In this document: piece by piece, positions 50,512 to 59,270 of the stretch
Layout: each line of letters opens with the position of its first letter
Position numbering within the stretch: the first letter of the stretch is position 1
NCBI GenBank assembly: GCA_002353825.1
Contig: DEKJ01000043.1
Span: 33,479 to 97,478 of the forward strand
Source of the DNA: Prevotella sp. UBA2725
GTDB taxonomy: Bacteria; Bacteroidota; Bacteroidia; Bacteroidales; Bacteroidaceae
DNA length: 64,000 nucleotides
Reading direction: 5' to 3'
Translations under genes and position numbers: made by a program
The notes under the pieces: generated by a model
Told to the model about the DNA's origin: nothing
Databases searched by the model: none
The model's input: the letters and a program-made list of their open reading frames with translations, nothing else

Positions 50512-51834
50512 ATGGATATACAACAGATAACGAGCCGTTTAGGGCTCACGCTGAGCCCCATGCAGCAAGCAGCAAGCGAAGCAATCATACATGGCACTGA
50601 CAATGTAGAGATTTTGAGCCCCACGGGAAGTGGAAAGACGTTGGCTTACTTGCTCCCGCTCTCGCAACTGATAGATGCTTCTTCTGATGCGCTTCAGGCT
50701 GTGGTCATCGTTCCCGGCCGTGAGCTTGCTATCCAGTCGGCTGACGTCTTGGCAAGTATGAAAGCGGGCATCCGAGGCTATGCTTGTCATGGCGGCAGAC
50801 CGACGATGGATGAGCATCGTGAAATAAGGAAACTTAAGCCGCAGATTATCTTCGCTACACCCGGACGACTCAATGATCATATTGATAAAGGTAATATAGA
50901 GACAAATGATGTAAAGTTCGTCGTCATCGATGAATTTGATAAGTGTCTCCAGATGGGCTTTGCGGAAGAAATGAACAAGGCAGTGCTCAGTATGCCTCGC
51001 TCAGCGCGCCGTATTTTCTTGTCGGCTACAGATGTATCGGCTGATGAACTCGTGAACACTGCGCTCTCACCTGTTGGGTTCGATGTTGTTGACTATCGCG
51101 ATGAATCTCATAATGAGGATCGAATCAAGGTGAACATCGTTCACAGTCCTGATAAAGACAAACTTCCGATCCTTGCAGCATTGCTTCGTTGCTTTAAAGG
51201 TGACAGCACGATCGTCTTCCTCAACTATCGTGACAGTGTGGAGCGTACGGCAGCGTATCTTACGGACGAAGGCTTCACGGTGTCGGCTTATCACGGCGGA
51301 CTGGACCAGCGACAGCGTGAGGAAGCTATCTATCGGTTTGCCAATGGGAGCGCCAATGTCCTCGTGAGTACGAACCTCGGAAGCCGTGGCCTTGATATCC
51401 CAGATGTGAAGAATATTGTGCACTATCATCTCCCGGAGACGGAAGAGGATTACACCCATCGTATCGGTCGTACGGCAAGGTGGGATAAGGAAGGCAACAC
51501 CTATTTTATATTAAGCGAAGGCGAAACCCTTCCCGAATATGTCCAAGCTGATACAATCGACTTCGCGATCCCTGAAGAACTGTCCCGCCCCGTGGCGCCT
51601 CGTATGGTGACACTCTATATCGGCAAAGGAAAGAAAGACAAGATCTCCAAAGGAGATGTCGTCGGGTTCCTGTGCAAGAGCGGCGGACTGAAAGGTGCTG
51701 AGATCGGCCGCATCGATGTCTACGACTATTATGCTTATGCTGCTATCGAGCGAGGCAAACTGAGGAGCGTGCTCCACAATGTGCAGGGTGAAAAGCTCAA
51801 GGGGCAGAAGACAAAGGTGGAGCCTGCTTCTTAG
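50512..51834 (+). CDS. DEAD-box-like RNA helicase with DbpA-type C-terminal domain
   Basis: 440 residues. Motif I is SPTGSGKT (residues about 41-48); motif II reads DEFD instead of DEAD; SAT, the helicase-C motifs and HRIGRTAR (motif VI) are present. The last 80 residues (VTLYIGKGKKDKISKGDVVGFLCKSGGLKGAEIGRIDVYDYYAYAA) are a DbpA RRM-like RNA-binding domain, which in E. coli DbpA binds hairpin 92 of 23S rRNA. A role in large-subunit assembly is thus likely (inference). The stop codon lies inside a GGGCGGCC palindrome. Confidence 0.88.
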   Translation: MDIQQITSRLGLTLSPMQQAASEAIIHGTDNVEILSPTGSGKTLAYLLPLSQLIDASSDALQAVVIVPGRELAIQSADVLASMKAGIRGYACHGGRPTMDEHREIRKLKPQIIFATPGRLNDHIDKGNIETNDVKFVVIDEFDKCLQMGFAEEMNKAVLSMPRSARRIFLSATDVSADELVNTALSPVGFDVVDYRDESHNEDRIKVNIVHSPDKDKLPILAALLRCFKGDSTIVFLNYRDSVERTAAYLTDEGFTVSAYHGGLDQRQREEAIYRFANGSANVLVSTNLGSRGLDIPDVKNIVHYHLPETEEDYTHRIGRTARWDKEGNTYFILSEGETLPEYVQADTIDFAIPEELSRPVAPRMVTLYIGKGKKDKISKGDVVGFLCKSGGLKGAEIGRIDVYDYYAYAAIERGKLRSVLHNVQGEKLKGQKTKVEPAS

Positions 51835-51854
51835 GGCGGCCACGAGGGCCGCCC
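51834..51854 (+). repeat. GGGCGGCC palindrome at helicase 3' end
   Basis: Perfect 8-bp stem GGGCGGCC / GGCCGCCC with loop ACGAG. It starts on the last base of the helicase stop codon. There is no following T tract. The same stem occurs after serC at 53109-53129. Confidence 0.75.
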
Positions 51855-51942
51855 CTACGTGCGTCAGAAAACCTAAAATTAATGCATAAAAATTCATAAA
51901 CATAACAATTTCTCTTATTTATGAGAGATTTTGTATGAATAA

Positions 51943-51974
51943 TTTGTGTATCTCAGAATAAATGTGTATGTTTG
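51943..51974 (+). promoter_or_regulatory. Promoter of serine biosynthesis operon
   Basis: TTTG at 51943-51946, exactly 20 bases, then TATGTTTG at 51967-51974 (exact TAnnTTTG). The leader to the serC ATG at 52031 is about 50 bases. Confidence 0.75.
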
Positions 51975-52030
51975 CAGTCTAAAACTTCATCTTGATCAGA
52001 ATATATCTCAACCTTTTAAAAATAAAAGAT

Positions 52031-53098
52031 ATGAAGAAGTACAATTTTAACGCAGGACCCTCAATGCTTCCTCGCGTGGTCATCGAAAACACAGCCAAGC
52101 AGATCCTTGACTTCAACGGCTCCGGTCTCTCCTTGATGGAGATCAGTCATCGTGCCAAGGACTTCCAGCCTGTGGTGGACGAATCAGTAGCGCTCATCAA
52201 GGAGCTCCTTGATATTCCGGAGGGCTACTCGGTTATTTTCCTCGGTGGCGGTGCCAGTCTTCAGTTCATGCAGATCCCTGCCAACTTCCTCATCAAGAAA
52301 GCCGGATATGTCAACTCCGGTACGTGGGCCAAGAAAGCCATGAAGGAGGCTAAGCACTTCGGTGAGACTGTTGAAGTGGCTTCTTCGGCAGCTGACAACT
52401 ATACCCATCTGCCCCATCACTTCGAGATTCCTGCGGATCTTGACTACCTTCATATTACAACAAACAACACCATCTTCGGTACGGAGATCCGTAAAGATAT
52501 CGACTCTCCGGTTCCATTGATCGCTGATATGTCTTCTGATATCATGAGCCGCCCTGTGGATGTATCTAAGTACACGGCTATCTATGCCGGCGCGCAGAAG
52601 AACCTCGCAATGGCAGGTGTGACCGTTGTCATCGTCAAGGACGATATGCTGGGTAAGGCTCCGCGTGAGTTGCCGACAATGATCGACTACCGTACACATG
52701 TTGAGAAGAACTCTATGTTCAATACTCCTCCTGTGGTGCCTATCTACTCGTTGCTTGAGACCATGCGTTGGGTCAAGGCTCAGGGTGGCGTGAAAGAGAT
52801 GGACCGTCGTGCTCATGAGCGTGCAAAGGTGCTCTATGATGAGATTGATCGTAACCGCCTGTTCCGTGGTACGGTGGATGCTCAGGATCGTTCGCTGATG
52901 AACATCTGCTTCGTGATGAACGACGAGTACAAGGATCTTGAGAAGCCGTTCCTCGAGTACGCTACAGAGCAGGGCATGGTTGGCGTCAAGGGTCACCGTT
53001 CTGTTGGTGGATTCCGTGCAAGTTGCTACAACGCACAGACCATGGAAGGCGTCAATGCTCTCGTGAAGTGCATGCAGGAGTTTGAGGCTAAACATTAA
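52031..53098 (+). CDS. serC: Phosphoserine aminotransferase
   Basis: 355 residues. It makes phosphoserine from phosphohydroxypyruvate and glutamate with PLP. Start MKKYNFNAGPSMLPRVV is typical, with the PLP Lys in YAGAQKNLAMAG and GGGASLQF near residue 78. The ATG at 52031 is chosen; an in-frame ATG at 51992 would add 13 residues of atypical sequence. It is followed by serA after a GGGCGGCC hairpin. Confidence 0.96.
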   Translation: MKKYNFNAGPSMLPRVVIENTAKQILDFNGSGLSLMEISHRAKDFQPVVDESVALIKELLDIPEGYSVIFLGGGASLQFMQIPANFLIKKAGYVNSGTWAKKAMKEAKHFGETVEVASSAADNYTHLPHHFEIPADLDYLHITTNNTIFGTEIRKDIDSPVPLIADMSSDIMSRPVDVSKYTAIYAGAQKNLAMAGVTVVIVKDDMLGKAPRELPTMIDYRTHVEKNSMFNTPPVVPIYSLLETMRWVKAQGGVKEMDRRAHERAKVLYDEIDRNRLFRGTVDAQDRSLMNICFVMNDEYKDLEKPFLEYATEQGMVGVKGHRSVGGFRASCYNAQTMEGVNALVKCMQEFEAKH

Positions 53099-53108
53099 TA
53101 TCTATACG

Positions 53109-53129
53109 GGGCGGCCTTTGTGGCCGCCC
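53109..53129 (+). repeat. GGGCGGCC palindrome between serC and serA
   Basis: Perfect 8-bp stem GGGCGGCC / GGCCGCCC with loop TTTGT, 10 bases after the serC stop. It is the same stem as at 51834-51854 with a different loop. Confidence 0.75.
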
Positions 53130-53184
53130 TATTCTGCTAAAAACTATCCTATACATTATTATATTATATAAAGAGAATTAGATT

Positions 53185-54102
53185 ATGAAGATACTTGTTG
53201 CTACAGAGAAGCCGTTTGCTCCCGCTGCCGTTGCAGGCATTAAGAAAGCTGCTGAGGCTGAGGGACATGAGGTTGTACTCCTGGAAAAATATACAGATAA
53301 ACAGCAGTTGCTCGACGCTGTGAAGGATGCTGATGCTATGATCGTGCGCTCCGATAAAATAACGAAGGAAGTGCTCGATGCAGCTCCGAAGCTGAAAATC
53401 GTTGTGCGTGCAGGTGCCGGCTACGATTCTATCGATACAGCTTATGCCAAGGAGAAAGGTGTCGTTGTAGAGAATACTCCTGGACAGAACTCCAACGCTG
53501 TGGCTGAGCTCGTCTTCGGACTGCTTGTCTACACAGTGCGTAACTTCTTCAACGGCAAGGCTGGCTCTGAGCTGAAAGGCAAGAAGCTTGGTATTCTCGC
53601 CTTCGGTAATGTAGGCCGTAATGTAGCTCGCATCGCCAAGGGCTTTGACATGGATGTCTATGCTTTCGATGAGTTTGTGCCTGCTGACAAAATTGAGGCA
53701 CAGGGCGTGCATGCCGCCAAGGATCGCGATGACCTATTCAAGACTTGCGATATCGTATCGCTGCATATTCCTGCTACGGATGAGACACGTAAGAGCATCA
53801 ACTATGATGTAGTGAGTCAGATGAAGAAGGGCGCAATCCTTATTAATACGGCTCGTAAGGAGGTTATCGATGAGGACGGTCTGCTGAAGCTCTTGGCTGA
53901 GCGTGAAGATCTGAAGTATATTACTGATATTAAGCCTGATAAGGATGCTGAGTTCGCTAAGTTCGAGGGTCGTTACTTCTCTACACCGAAGAAGATGGGT
54001 GCACAGACTGCTGAGGCTAATATCAATGCAGGTATCGCAGCAGCCAATCAGATCAACGCCTTCTTCAAGGATGGCTGCACGAAGTTCCAGGTAAACAAAT
54101 AA
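53185..54102 (+). CDS. serA: D-3-phosphoglycerate dehydrogenase, short form
   Basis: 305 residues, the first step of serine synthesis. It lacks the C-terminal ACT regulatory domain, so no serine feedback site is expected. The NAD domain has LGILAFGNVGRNVARIAKGFD and the catalytic Arg in NTARKEVIDE. The site where most members have His (TPHIG) reads TPKKMGAQTAEA, with Lys at 269-270; forms with Lys in this place are known for the short dehydrogenases of anaerobes and protists. It is in an operon with serC and the DUF1015 gene. Confidence 0.93.
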   Translation: MKILVATEKPFAPAAVAGIKKAAEAEGHEVVLLEKYTDKQQLLDAVKDADAMIVRSDKITKEVLDAAPKLKIVVRAGAGYDSIDTAYAKEKGVVVENTPGQNSNAVAELVFGLLVYTVRNFFNGKAGSELKGKKLGILAFGNVGRNVARIAKGFDMDVYAFDEFVPADKIEAQGVHAAKDRDDLFKTCDIVSLHIPATDETRKSINYDVVSQMKKGAILINTARKEVIDEDGLLKLLAEREDLKYITDIKPDKDAEFAKFEGRYFSTPKKMGAQTAEANINAGIAAANQINAFFKDGCTKFQVNK

Positions 54103-54109
54103 CCGACTT

Positions 54110-54186
54110 CATTCAACATTCGCCACCCCTCTCATTCAACATTCGCCACCCACTCATTTAACATTTAACATTCAACACTCAACATT
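54110..54186 (+). repeat. CATTCAAC-type short tandem repeats upstream of DUF1015 gene
   Basis: Two 22-23 bp units (54110-54132, 54133-54154) with shared CATTCAACATTCGCCACCC, then degenerate 7-mers CATTTAA, CATTTAA, CATTCAA, CACTCAA to 54186. It fills the gap of 89 bases between serA and the DUF1015 gene. Confidence 0.8.
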
Positions 54187-54191
54187 AAAAT

Positions 54192-55445
54192 ATGGCCACA
54201 GTGAAACCATTTCGAGGTCTTCGTCCACCGAAGGACCTCGTTGAGAAGATAGAGAGCTATCCTTACGATGTGCTCTCCTCGGAGGAGGCGCGTAAGGCTG
54301 CCGGCAGTAATGAGATGAGCTTCTACCATATCAACATGCCGGAGATCAACTTCCCCGCTGACATCGCTTTCGATGATCCGCGTGTGTATGAGATGGCAAA
54401 GACACAGTTTCAGAAGTTTATCGACAACGGGTGGCTCAAGCAGGACCGTGATGAGAACTACTATCTCTATGCTCAGTCGATCAAGCCTGGCAAGACACAG
54501 TATGGTATTGTGGTAGCTGCCTCGGCGGACGATTATCACAAAGGCATCATCAAGCGTCATGAGCTGACTCGTCGTGAGAAAGAGGACGACCGCATGAAGC
54601 ATGTGCTGGCCACTGACGCCAATGTGGGTCCCGCTTTCTTCGCTTATCCTGATGATGACGTGCTCAACAAGCTCATCGCCCGTTATGCTCAGACAGCGCC
54701 TGAGTATGACTTCGTGGCACCGGAGGATGGGTTCCGTCATCAGTTCTGGGTCATCAATGACCGCAAGGACGTCGATACCATAACGCGCGAGTTTGCCAAG
54801 ATGCCCTCGCTCTATATCGCTGACGGCCATCATCGCTCGGCTGCTGCCGTGCGTGTGGCAGATGAGAAAGCCAAGGCTGATCCTCGTCATACAGGCAAGG
54901 AGGAGTACAACTATTTCATGGCAGTGTGCTTCCCCGCCAATGAGCTGACGATTCTCGATTACAACCGCGTGGTCAAGGATCTCAACGGCATGACTCCGAT
55001 AGAGTTCCTTCGTGCGTTGGAGAAAGATTTCGTCGTGATGCTCGTAGGTCCCGAGGAGTATAAGCCACGCCACCGGCATGAGTTCTCCTTGTATATCGAT
55101 GGCAACTGGTACAGTCTCACGGCACGCCCCGGTACTTATGATGACAACGATCCGATAGGCTGCTTGGATGTGGACATCTCGAGCCGACTTATCCTCGACA
55201 AGCTCATGGGTATCAGAGATCTGCGTTCAGACAAGCGTGTCGATTTCGTGGGAGGTCTCCGTGGCTTAGGAGAGCTCCGTCGCAGGGTCGACAAGGGAGA
55301 GGCACGCTGGGCGTTGGCTCTCTATCCGGTCTCCATGGATCAGATCATGAAGATAGCCGATGCCGGTAAGATCATGCCGCCGAAGGCTACGTGGTTTGAG
55401 CCTAAATTGCGTTCGGGACTTGTCATCCATAAATTATCTGACTAA
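54192..55445 (+). CDS. DUF1015 family protein
   Basis: 417 residues, no signal peptide. The family marks are KPFRGLRPPKDLV near the start, the SSEEARKAAG segment, LYIADGHHRSAAAV (a conserved GHHR motif near residue 215) and FVGGLRGLGEL near residue 355. Function is not established; the gene is often found beside serC and serA in Bacteroidetes, which suggests a link to serine metabolism or D-amino acid handling (inference). It ends 1 base before the YigZ-like start. Confidence 0.9.
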   Translation: MATVKPFRGLRPPKDLVEKIESYPYDVLSSEEARKAAGSNEMSFYHINMPEINFPADIAFDDPRVYEMAKTQFQKFIDNGWLKQDRDENYYLYAQSIKPGKTQYGIVVAASADDYHKGIIKRHELTRREKEDDRMKHVLATDANVGPAFFAYPDDDVLNKLIARYAQTAPEYDFVAPEDGFRHQFWVINDRKDVDTITREFAKMPSLYIADGHHRSAAAVRVADEKAKADPRHTGKEEYNYFMAVCFPANELTILDYNRVVKDLNGMTPIEFLRALEKDFVVMLVGPEEYKPRHRHEFSLYIDGNWYSLTARPGTYDDNDPIGCLDVDISSRLILDKLMGIRDLRSDKRVDFVGGLRGLGELRRRVDKGEARWALALYPVSMDQIMKIADAGKIMPPKATWFEPKLRSGLVIHKLSD

Positions 55446-55446
55446 A

Positions 55447-56034
55447 TTGGATTCATACTTAACCATCAGTGAAAAGACCATCGGCGAGGGATACTACACG
55501 GACAAACGCAGTAAATTCCTCGCCTTTGCTCATCATGTAGAATCGGTGGAGGAAGCTATGGATATCATCGCTTCTACCCGCAAGAAATATTATGACGCAC
55601 GCCACTGCTGCTATGCTTACATGATAGGGGCAGAGCGCGAGGAGTTTCGTGCCAACGATGACGGTGAGCCCTCGTCGACAGCCGGAAAGCCCATCCTCGG
55701 ACAGATCAACAGCAACGATCTGACGAATATCCTCATCTGTGTCGTGCGCTATTTCGGAGGCGTAAAGCTCGGTACGTCGGGGCTTATCGTGGCTTACCGC
55801 ACCGCAGCCGCAGATGCTATCGCGCATGCCGAGATAGAAGAACGGCTGATCGAAGAGCGGATCACCTATCAGTTTACTTATCCGATGATGAATGGTGTGA
55901 TGCGTATCGTGAAAGAGATGCAACCACGAATCGTGGACCAACATTTCGATAACGATTGCTCCATCACGCTTTCCATTAGGAAGAGTAAGGCTGAGGAGTT
56001 GAGGACAAGGCTTAAGAAACTTGCGTTCGAATAG
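55447..56034 (+). CDS. YigZ/IMPACT family protein
   Basis: 195 residues. Start TTG at 55447 (LDSYLTISEKTIGEGYYTDKRSKFLAF), just after the stop of the DUF1015 gene. No ATG in frame gives a plausible start without running through the preceding gene. The IMPACT N-terminal domain shows FLAFAHHVESVEEA, YDARHCCYAY, DDGEPSSTAGKPIL and VRYFGGVKLGTSGLIVAY, and the C-terminal part is a ferredoxin-like domain (DUF1949). Members affect translation-related processes; the exact role is not known. Confidence 0.9.
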   Translation: MDSYLTISEKTIGEGYYTDKRSKFLAFAHHVESVEEAMDIIASTRKKYYDARHCCYAYMIGAEREEFRANDDGEPSSTAGKPILGQINSNDLTNILICVVRYFGGVKLGTSGLIVAYRTAAADAIAHAEIEERLIEERITYQFTYPMMNGVMRIVKEMQPRIVDQHFDNDCSITLSIRKSKAEELRTRLKKLAFE

Positions 56035-56067
56035 CAGGGGCTGCAACCTGCAAAGCATTAATAAATA

Positions 56068-57036
56068 ATGATTAATATATTACTTTTCTCTTTTGCTCCC
56101 CAAGTGATGTGGGCGCAAATTCTTCTACTTATTATAGGAATTGTTGTTGTACTGAAGAGTGCTGACTGGCTTACAAATGGCTCGGTAGGTCTCGCTACAC
56201 GACTTGGTGTCTCGCAGATGGTTATAGGCTTGACGATTGTCGCCATCGGGACTTCGATGCCTGAATTCTTCGTCTCTTTGGTTTCCGCTATCAATGGCAC
56301 TCCGGATCTTGCCGTTGGTAATATTGTGGGAAGCAATATCTTTAATGCATTGCTCATTGTAGGTGTGGCAGCTGCTGTAGCTCCGATAGCCATCCAGCGC
56401 TCCACTGTGAAGAAAGATATTCCCATTGCTGTGTTCGCTTCTATCCTTCTCATGGGCATGACGCTCGATGATGAGATCTCTCGTGTGGATGCTCTGATAC
56501 TTTTTGCAGCTTTCCTCGCATTCCTTTGGATTACCCTAAAAGGAGCCAAAAAGGGGGGACAAAACGATGAGAAGCCAAAAGAAGCGATGGGTACAGGTAA
56601 AGCATTGCTGCTTGTGCTGATAGGTCTTGTGGGGCTTGTATTAGGTTCCAATGTCTTTGTGGATAATGCTTCAGCATTGGCTCATAGTTGGGGAATCAGC
56701 GATGCTGTGATCGGTCTGACGATTGTTGCCGGAGGTACTTCGCTTCCAGAGCTTGCTACGAGTGTTGTGGCTGCGCGAAAAGGAGACAGTGGTATTGCTA
56801 TTGGAAACGTGTTAGGCTCTAATGTCTTCAATATTCTGATGATCCTCGGTGTGACCGGACTTATCTCTCCGATGCATATTGAAGGAATCACAACCATCGA
56901 TCTTGCTGTGATGGTGCTCTCTATGGTTATGCTTTGGCTTTTCTCCTTCACAAAATATCGTATTGAGCGCTGGGAAGGATTTGTACTGATAGCTGTCTTC
57001 CTTGGATATATATCGTGGTTGGTGGCAAATGTCTGA
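56068..57036 (+). CDS. Calcium/sodium antiporter (CaCA family, YrbG-like)
   Basis: 322 residues with about ten membrane helices in two inverted halves. Each half has the alpha repeat: GTSMPEFFVSLVSAINGTPDLAVGNIVGSNIFN (about 67-99) and GTSLPELATSVVAARKGDSGIAIGNVLGSNVFN (about 217-250). It exchanges calcium or another cation for sodium or protons at the inner membrane. It follows the YigZ-like gene by 33 bases and ends before a GTGGCC hairpin. Confidence 0.92.
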   Translation: MINILLFSFAPQVMWAQILLLIIGIVVVLKSADWLTNGSVGLATRLGVSQMVIGLTIVAIGTSMPEFFVSLVSAINGTPDLAVGNIVGSNIFNALLIVGVAAAVAPIAIQRSTVKKDIPIAVFASILLMGMTLDDEISRVDALILFAAFLAFLWITLKGAKKGGQNDEKPKEAMGTGKALLLVLIGLVGLVLGSNVFVDNASALAHSWGISDAVIGLTIVAGGTSLPELATSVVAARKGDSGIAIGNVLGSNVFNILMILGVTGLISPMHIEGITTIDLAVMVLSMVMLWLFSFTKYRIERWEGFVLIAVFLGYISWLVANV

Positions 57037-57051
57037 TTACATTTGCTACGG

Positions 57052-57075
57052 GTGGCCGCCACTAGGGGTGGCCAC
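57052..57075 (+). repeat. GTGGCC hairpin between convergent genes
   Basis: GTGGCC...GGCCAC with internal GCCACTAGGGGTG, between the antiporter and glycosyltransferase 3' ends. It is of the same palindrome family as the GGGCGGCC hairpins, imperfectly matched. Confidence 0.5.
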
Positions 57076-57083
57076 TGCAAAGC

Positions 57084-58211
57084 CTAAATAAGCATAGAAG
57101 AATAAAGTTTGACATATTGCGCTGCAACCTCCAAATAATCATGGTGGCGGCGGATATATTCGATGCTTTGCTGCTTCAGTGTAGGGATAATTTCTGGATG
57201 TAAGACGAGGTGCTCCAACTGGTGAAAGACGCTGTCGTAGTTCGGCTCCACGTTGATGATAGGCCGTAACTCTGATTCATGAAGAATCTCGTAGTTCTCC
57301 GGCTCTCCCCCACCCACAACGATGATGCCGCGGCTCATCGCTTCAAGCGCATTCATTGCAGGCGTGTAACTATAGAGCTGATCGAGAATAACATCAGCTT
57401 CATTCATTGCCTTTACATACTCGTTGAAAGGCAGACTCTCGGCTACCGATAACTGGACCTTTTCAGAATATTGAGTGGAGATATCCTGAGCAGCCCGCAG
57501 CATGATATCTGTTCCCTTGTAAGCACTCCGCGACTTATTAATTCCGATGAAGATTTTCAAAGGAGTCTTGAATTCACTTGATAAACTCGCATCTTTAGAA
57601 TCTGTCGGAACTAATACTGCTTTCTTAAGCTCGATTGGGAATGGAATAAACGTTGTCTTAGAAGGAAATAGAGGTTGGTATATTGCCCAATATTCATAGA
57701 GCCCGGCTACGATAGCATCGCAGTTGTTGGCTATCTCTTGATTAAGTCTACCTTTAGCAGTGTCTATCCAATCCTTGATATACACTGTAGCTTCCGGGTC
57801 CTTCCGCAACGTCTTTCCAATATTAAAATCACTGTAGCGCAAAGGCATGCGTGTGATGTTCTCATGCACCCAGTAGTAGTCCATACCGAAAGCGCCGAGC
57901 ACAAATTTCTTATTGTGCTTTCTCAGAAACCTATAAATGGGAAATAATCGTTCTGCTTTCAACTCGAAAAACATGGGGTTGATAAGTTGTACGATGTCGT
58001 AACCTCTAAGCTGGGGTAAGATAGAAGCAATCTTCAGCATCAGTTGTACCCCACCCCATCTGCCTTTCTTTCGGGTCACATCAATGTCGCGTGGATAGTT
58101 TTTCCAGAAGTCCCCATTGCTTACTACTGTCACAGTGTGGCCAAGTTGCCTCAATCCAGCAGCCAGCGTAGCGTGAACATTGCTGTATTCTCCGAGCAGA
58201 AGGATTCTCAT
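57084..58211 (-). CDS. Glycosyltransferase, GT4-like (GT-B fold)
   Basis: 375 residues. N-terminal Rossmann half starts MRILLLGEYSNVHATLAAGLRQLGH, and the C-terminal half carries the donor-site pattern around KIFIGINKSRSAYKGTDIMLRA, DVILDQLYSYTPAMNALEAMSRGIIVVGGG and the E-x7-E-like region. It probably adds a sugar to a surface glycan or lipopolysaccharide. It is 39 bases after a GT2 gene in the same direction, so the two are likely one operon. Donor and acceptor are unknown. Confidence 0.82.
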   Translation of the reverse strand: MRILLLGEYSNVHATLAAGLRQLGHTVTVVSNGDFWKNYPRDIDVTRKKGRWGGVQLMLKIASILPQLRGYDIVQLINPMFFELKAERLFPIYRFLRKHNKKFVLGAFGMDYYWVHENITRMPLRYSDFNIGKTLRKDPEATVYIKDWIDTAKGRLNQEIANNCDAIVAGLYEYWAIYQPLFPSKTTFIPFPIELKKAVLVPTDSKDASLSSEFKTPLKIFIGINKSRSAYKGTDIMLRAAQDISTQYSEKVQLSVAESLPFNEYVKAMNEADVILDQLYSYTPAMNALEAMSRGIIVVGGGEPENYEILHESELRPIINVEPNYDSVFHQLEHLVLHPEIIPTLKQQSIEYIRRHHDYLEVAAQYVKLYSSMLI

Positions 58212-58250
58212 GAATGAATATTATTTGATGCCTAAAATCTTCCTCAGTGT

Positions 58251-59201
58251 TTATAGTGCTGCAATGAGAATGAGTTGTCCGGCTTTCTTTTGAATCATAT
58301 ATCGAAAGATGGTATATTCCTTCGTATAGTTTTCATCCGGCAACGGGTAGAGGTCGTGTTGCTTTAAGAGGTCTATTGCCTTATTGAGCTGTCGACGACT
58401 CTTCGTCATGCGAATGACGTTGATTAGAAAATCCATTGAAAGTTGTGCCACACGCCGCTCCATGGATGTCTTTCGAGCAGCATCACTGGTTTCAGCAATG
58501 TTCCTAAGGTGAAGGATCACTTTGACCATATCGGATAGTCGTTTACGATTTTCTTCCTTATCCTCCGAATGCATGATAGAGCCTTTACGCTTGCGATAAT
58601 AATAAGCCTTTGCCTCAGTGGTATAGATGTTATGCATCTTCAAGACAAGCTGAGGCGTGAACTCTTCATCCTCATGGAAGATGCCAGGAGTAAACCGGAG
58701 TCCATCCAATCGGTCTTTACGGAAAATATAGCAGCAAGCAGATGCACGAAGATTCTCATTGCTCATATATTGTTCTCCGCTTACAGGGCCAGAAAAAGAG
58801 AAGTCGGTGGGCTCTTCTTTCGATTGTGAGAAATGAAACATCACCATATCCACAGGTTCTTGATAGCGCACGATGTCGAGGCAATGCTCATAAGGTGCAT
58901 TGATCAGAAAATCATCGCCATCAACAAACTGAATGAACTCTCCAGTAGCTATCTTCAGTCCCACGTTTCGCGCGGCGGACAGTCCTTGGTTGGGTTGGCG
59001 CAAGAAGATAATGTCCGGTGCCATCTCTATCAACTCATTCACAGGAGAGAAGTCGGAGCCATCATCGATGACGATGATTTCCCTTTCACTGACTGACAGC
59101 GAGAGATTTGTGATGCTCTCAAGGCATTCACGAAGCATGACAACAGGAATGTTGTATGCGGTTATGATAAAAGAAACCAAAGGTTGTATCTTTGCGTCCA
59201 T
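58251..59201 (-). CDS. Glycosyltransferase family 2 (GT-A fold)
   Basis: 316 residues. It starts with the GT2 pattern PLVSFIITAYNIPVVMLRECLESI, then EIIVIDDGSDFSP (first Asp pair) and GEFIQFVDGDDFL (DxD-like motif). The C-terminal 200 residues are helical and charged. It makes a glycosidic bond for a surface polysaccharide; donor not known. A -7 box is 23 bases upstream. Confidence 0.88.
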   Translation of the reverse strand: MDAKIQPLVSFIITAYNIPVVMLRECLESITNLSLSVSEREIIVIDDGSDFSPVNELIEMAPDIIFLRQPNQGLSAARNVGLKIATGEFIQFVDGDDFLINAPYEHCLDIVRYQEPVDMVMFHFSQSKEEPTDFSFSGPVSGEQYMSNENLRASACCYIFRKDRLDGLRFTPGIFHEDEEFTPQLVLKMHNIYTTEAKAYYYRKRKGSIMHSEDKEENRKRLSDMVKVILHLRNIAETSDAARKTSMERRVAQLSMDFLINVIRMTKSRRQLNKAIDLLKQHDLYPLPDENYTKEYTIFRYMIQKKAGQLILIAAL

Positions 59202-59224
59202 GTCTTACTACTGGTTGGTTATTG

Positions 59225-59232
59225 CAAAGGTA
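59225..59232 (-). promoter_or_regulatory. -7 box of GT2/GT4 operon
   Basis: The complement reads TACCTTTG (exact TAnnTTTG), 23 bases before the GT2 ATG at 59201. Confidence 0.55.
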
Positions 59233-59270
59233 CAAATTTTTCGGAATAATCGAAGAATTATAGGGAAAAA

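Noticed and set aside
52184..53095. Long minus-strand frame opposite serC
   Set aside because: It is the reverse frame of a highly conserved gene, with no domain or promoter of its own.
54165..55079. Long minus-strand frame opposite the DUF1015 gene
   Set aside because: Shadow of a real gene; no independent start region or family motif.
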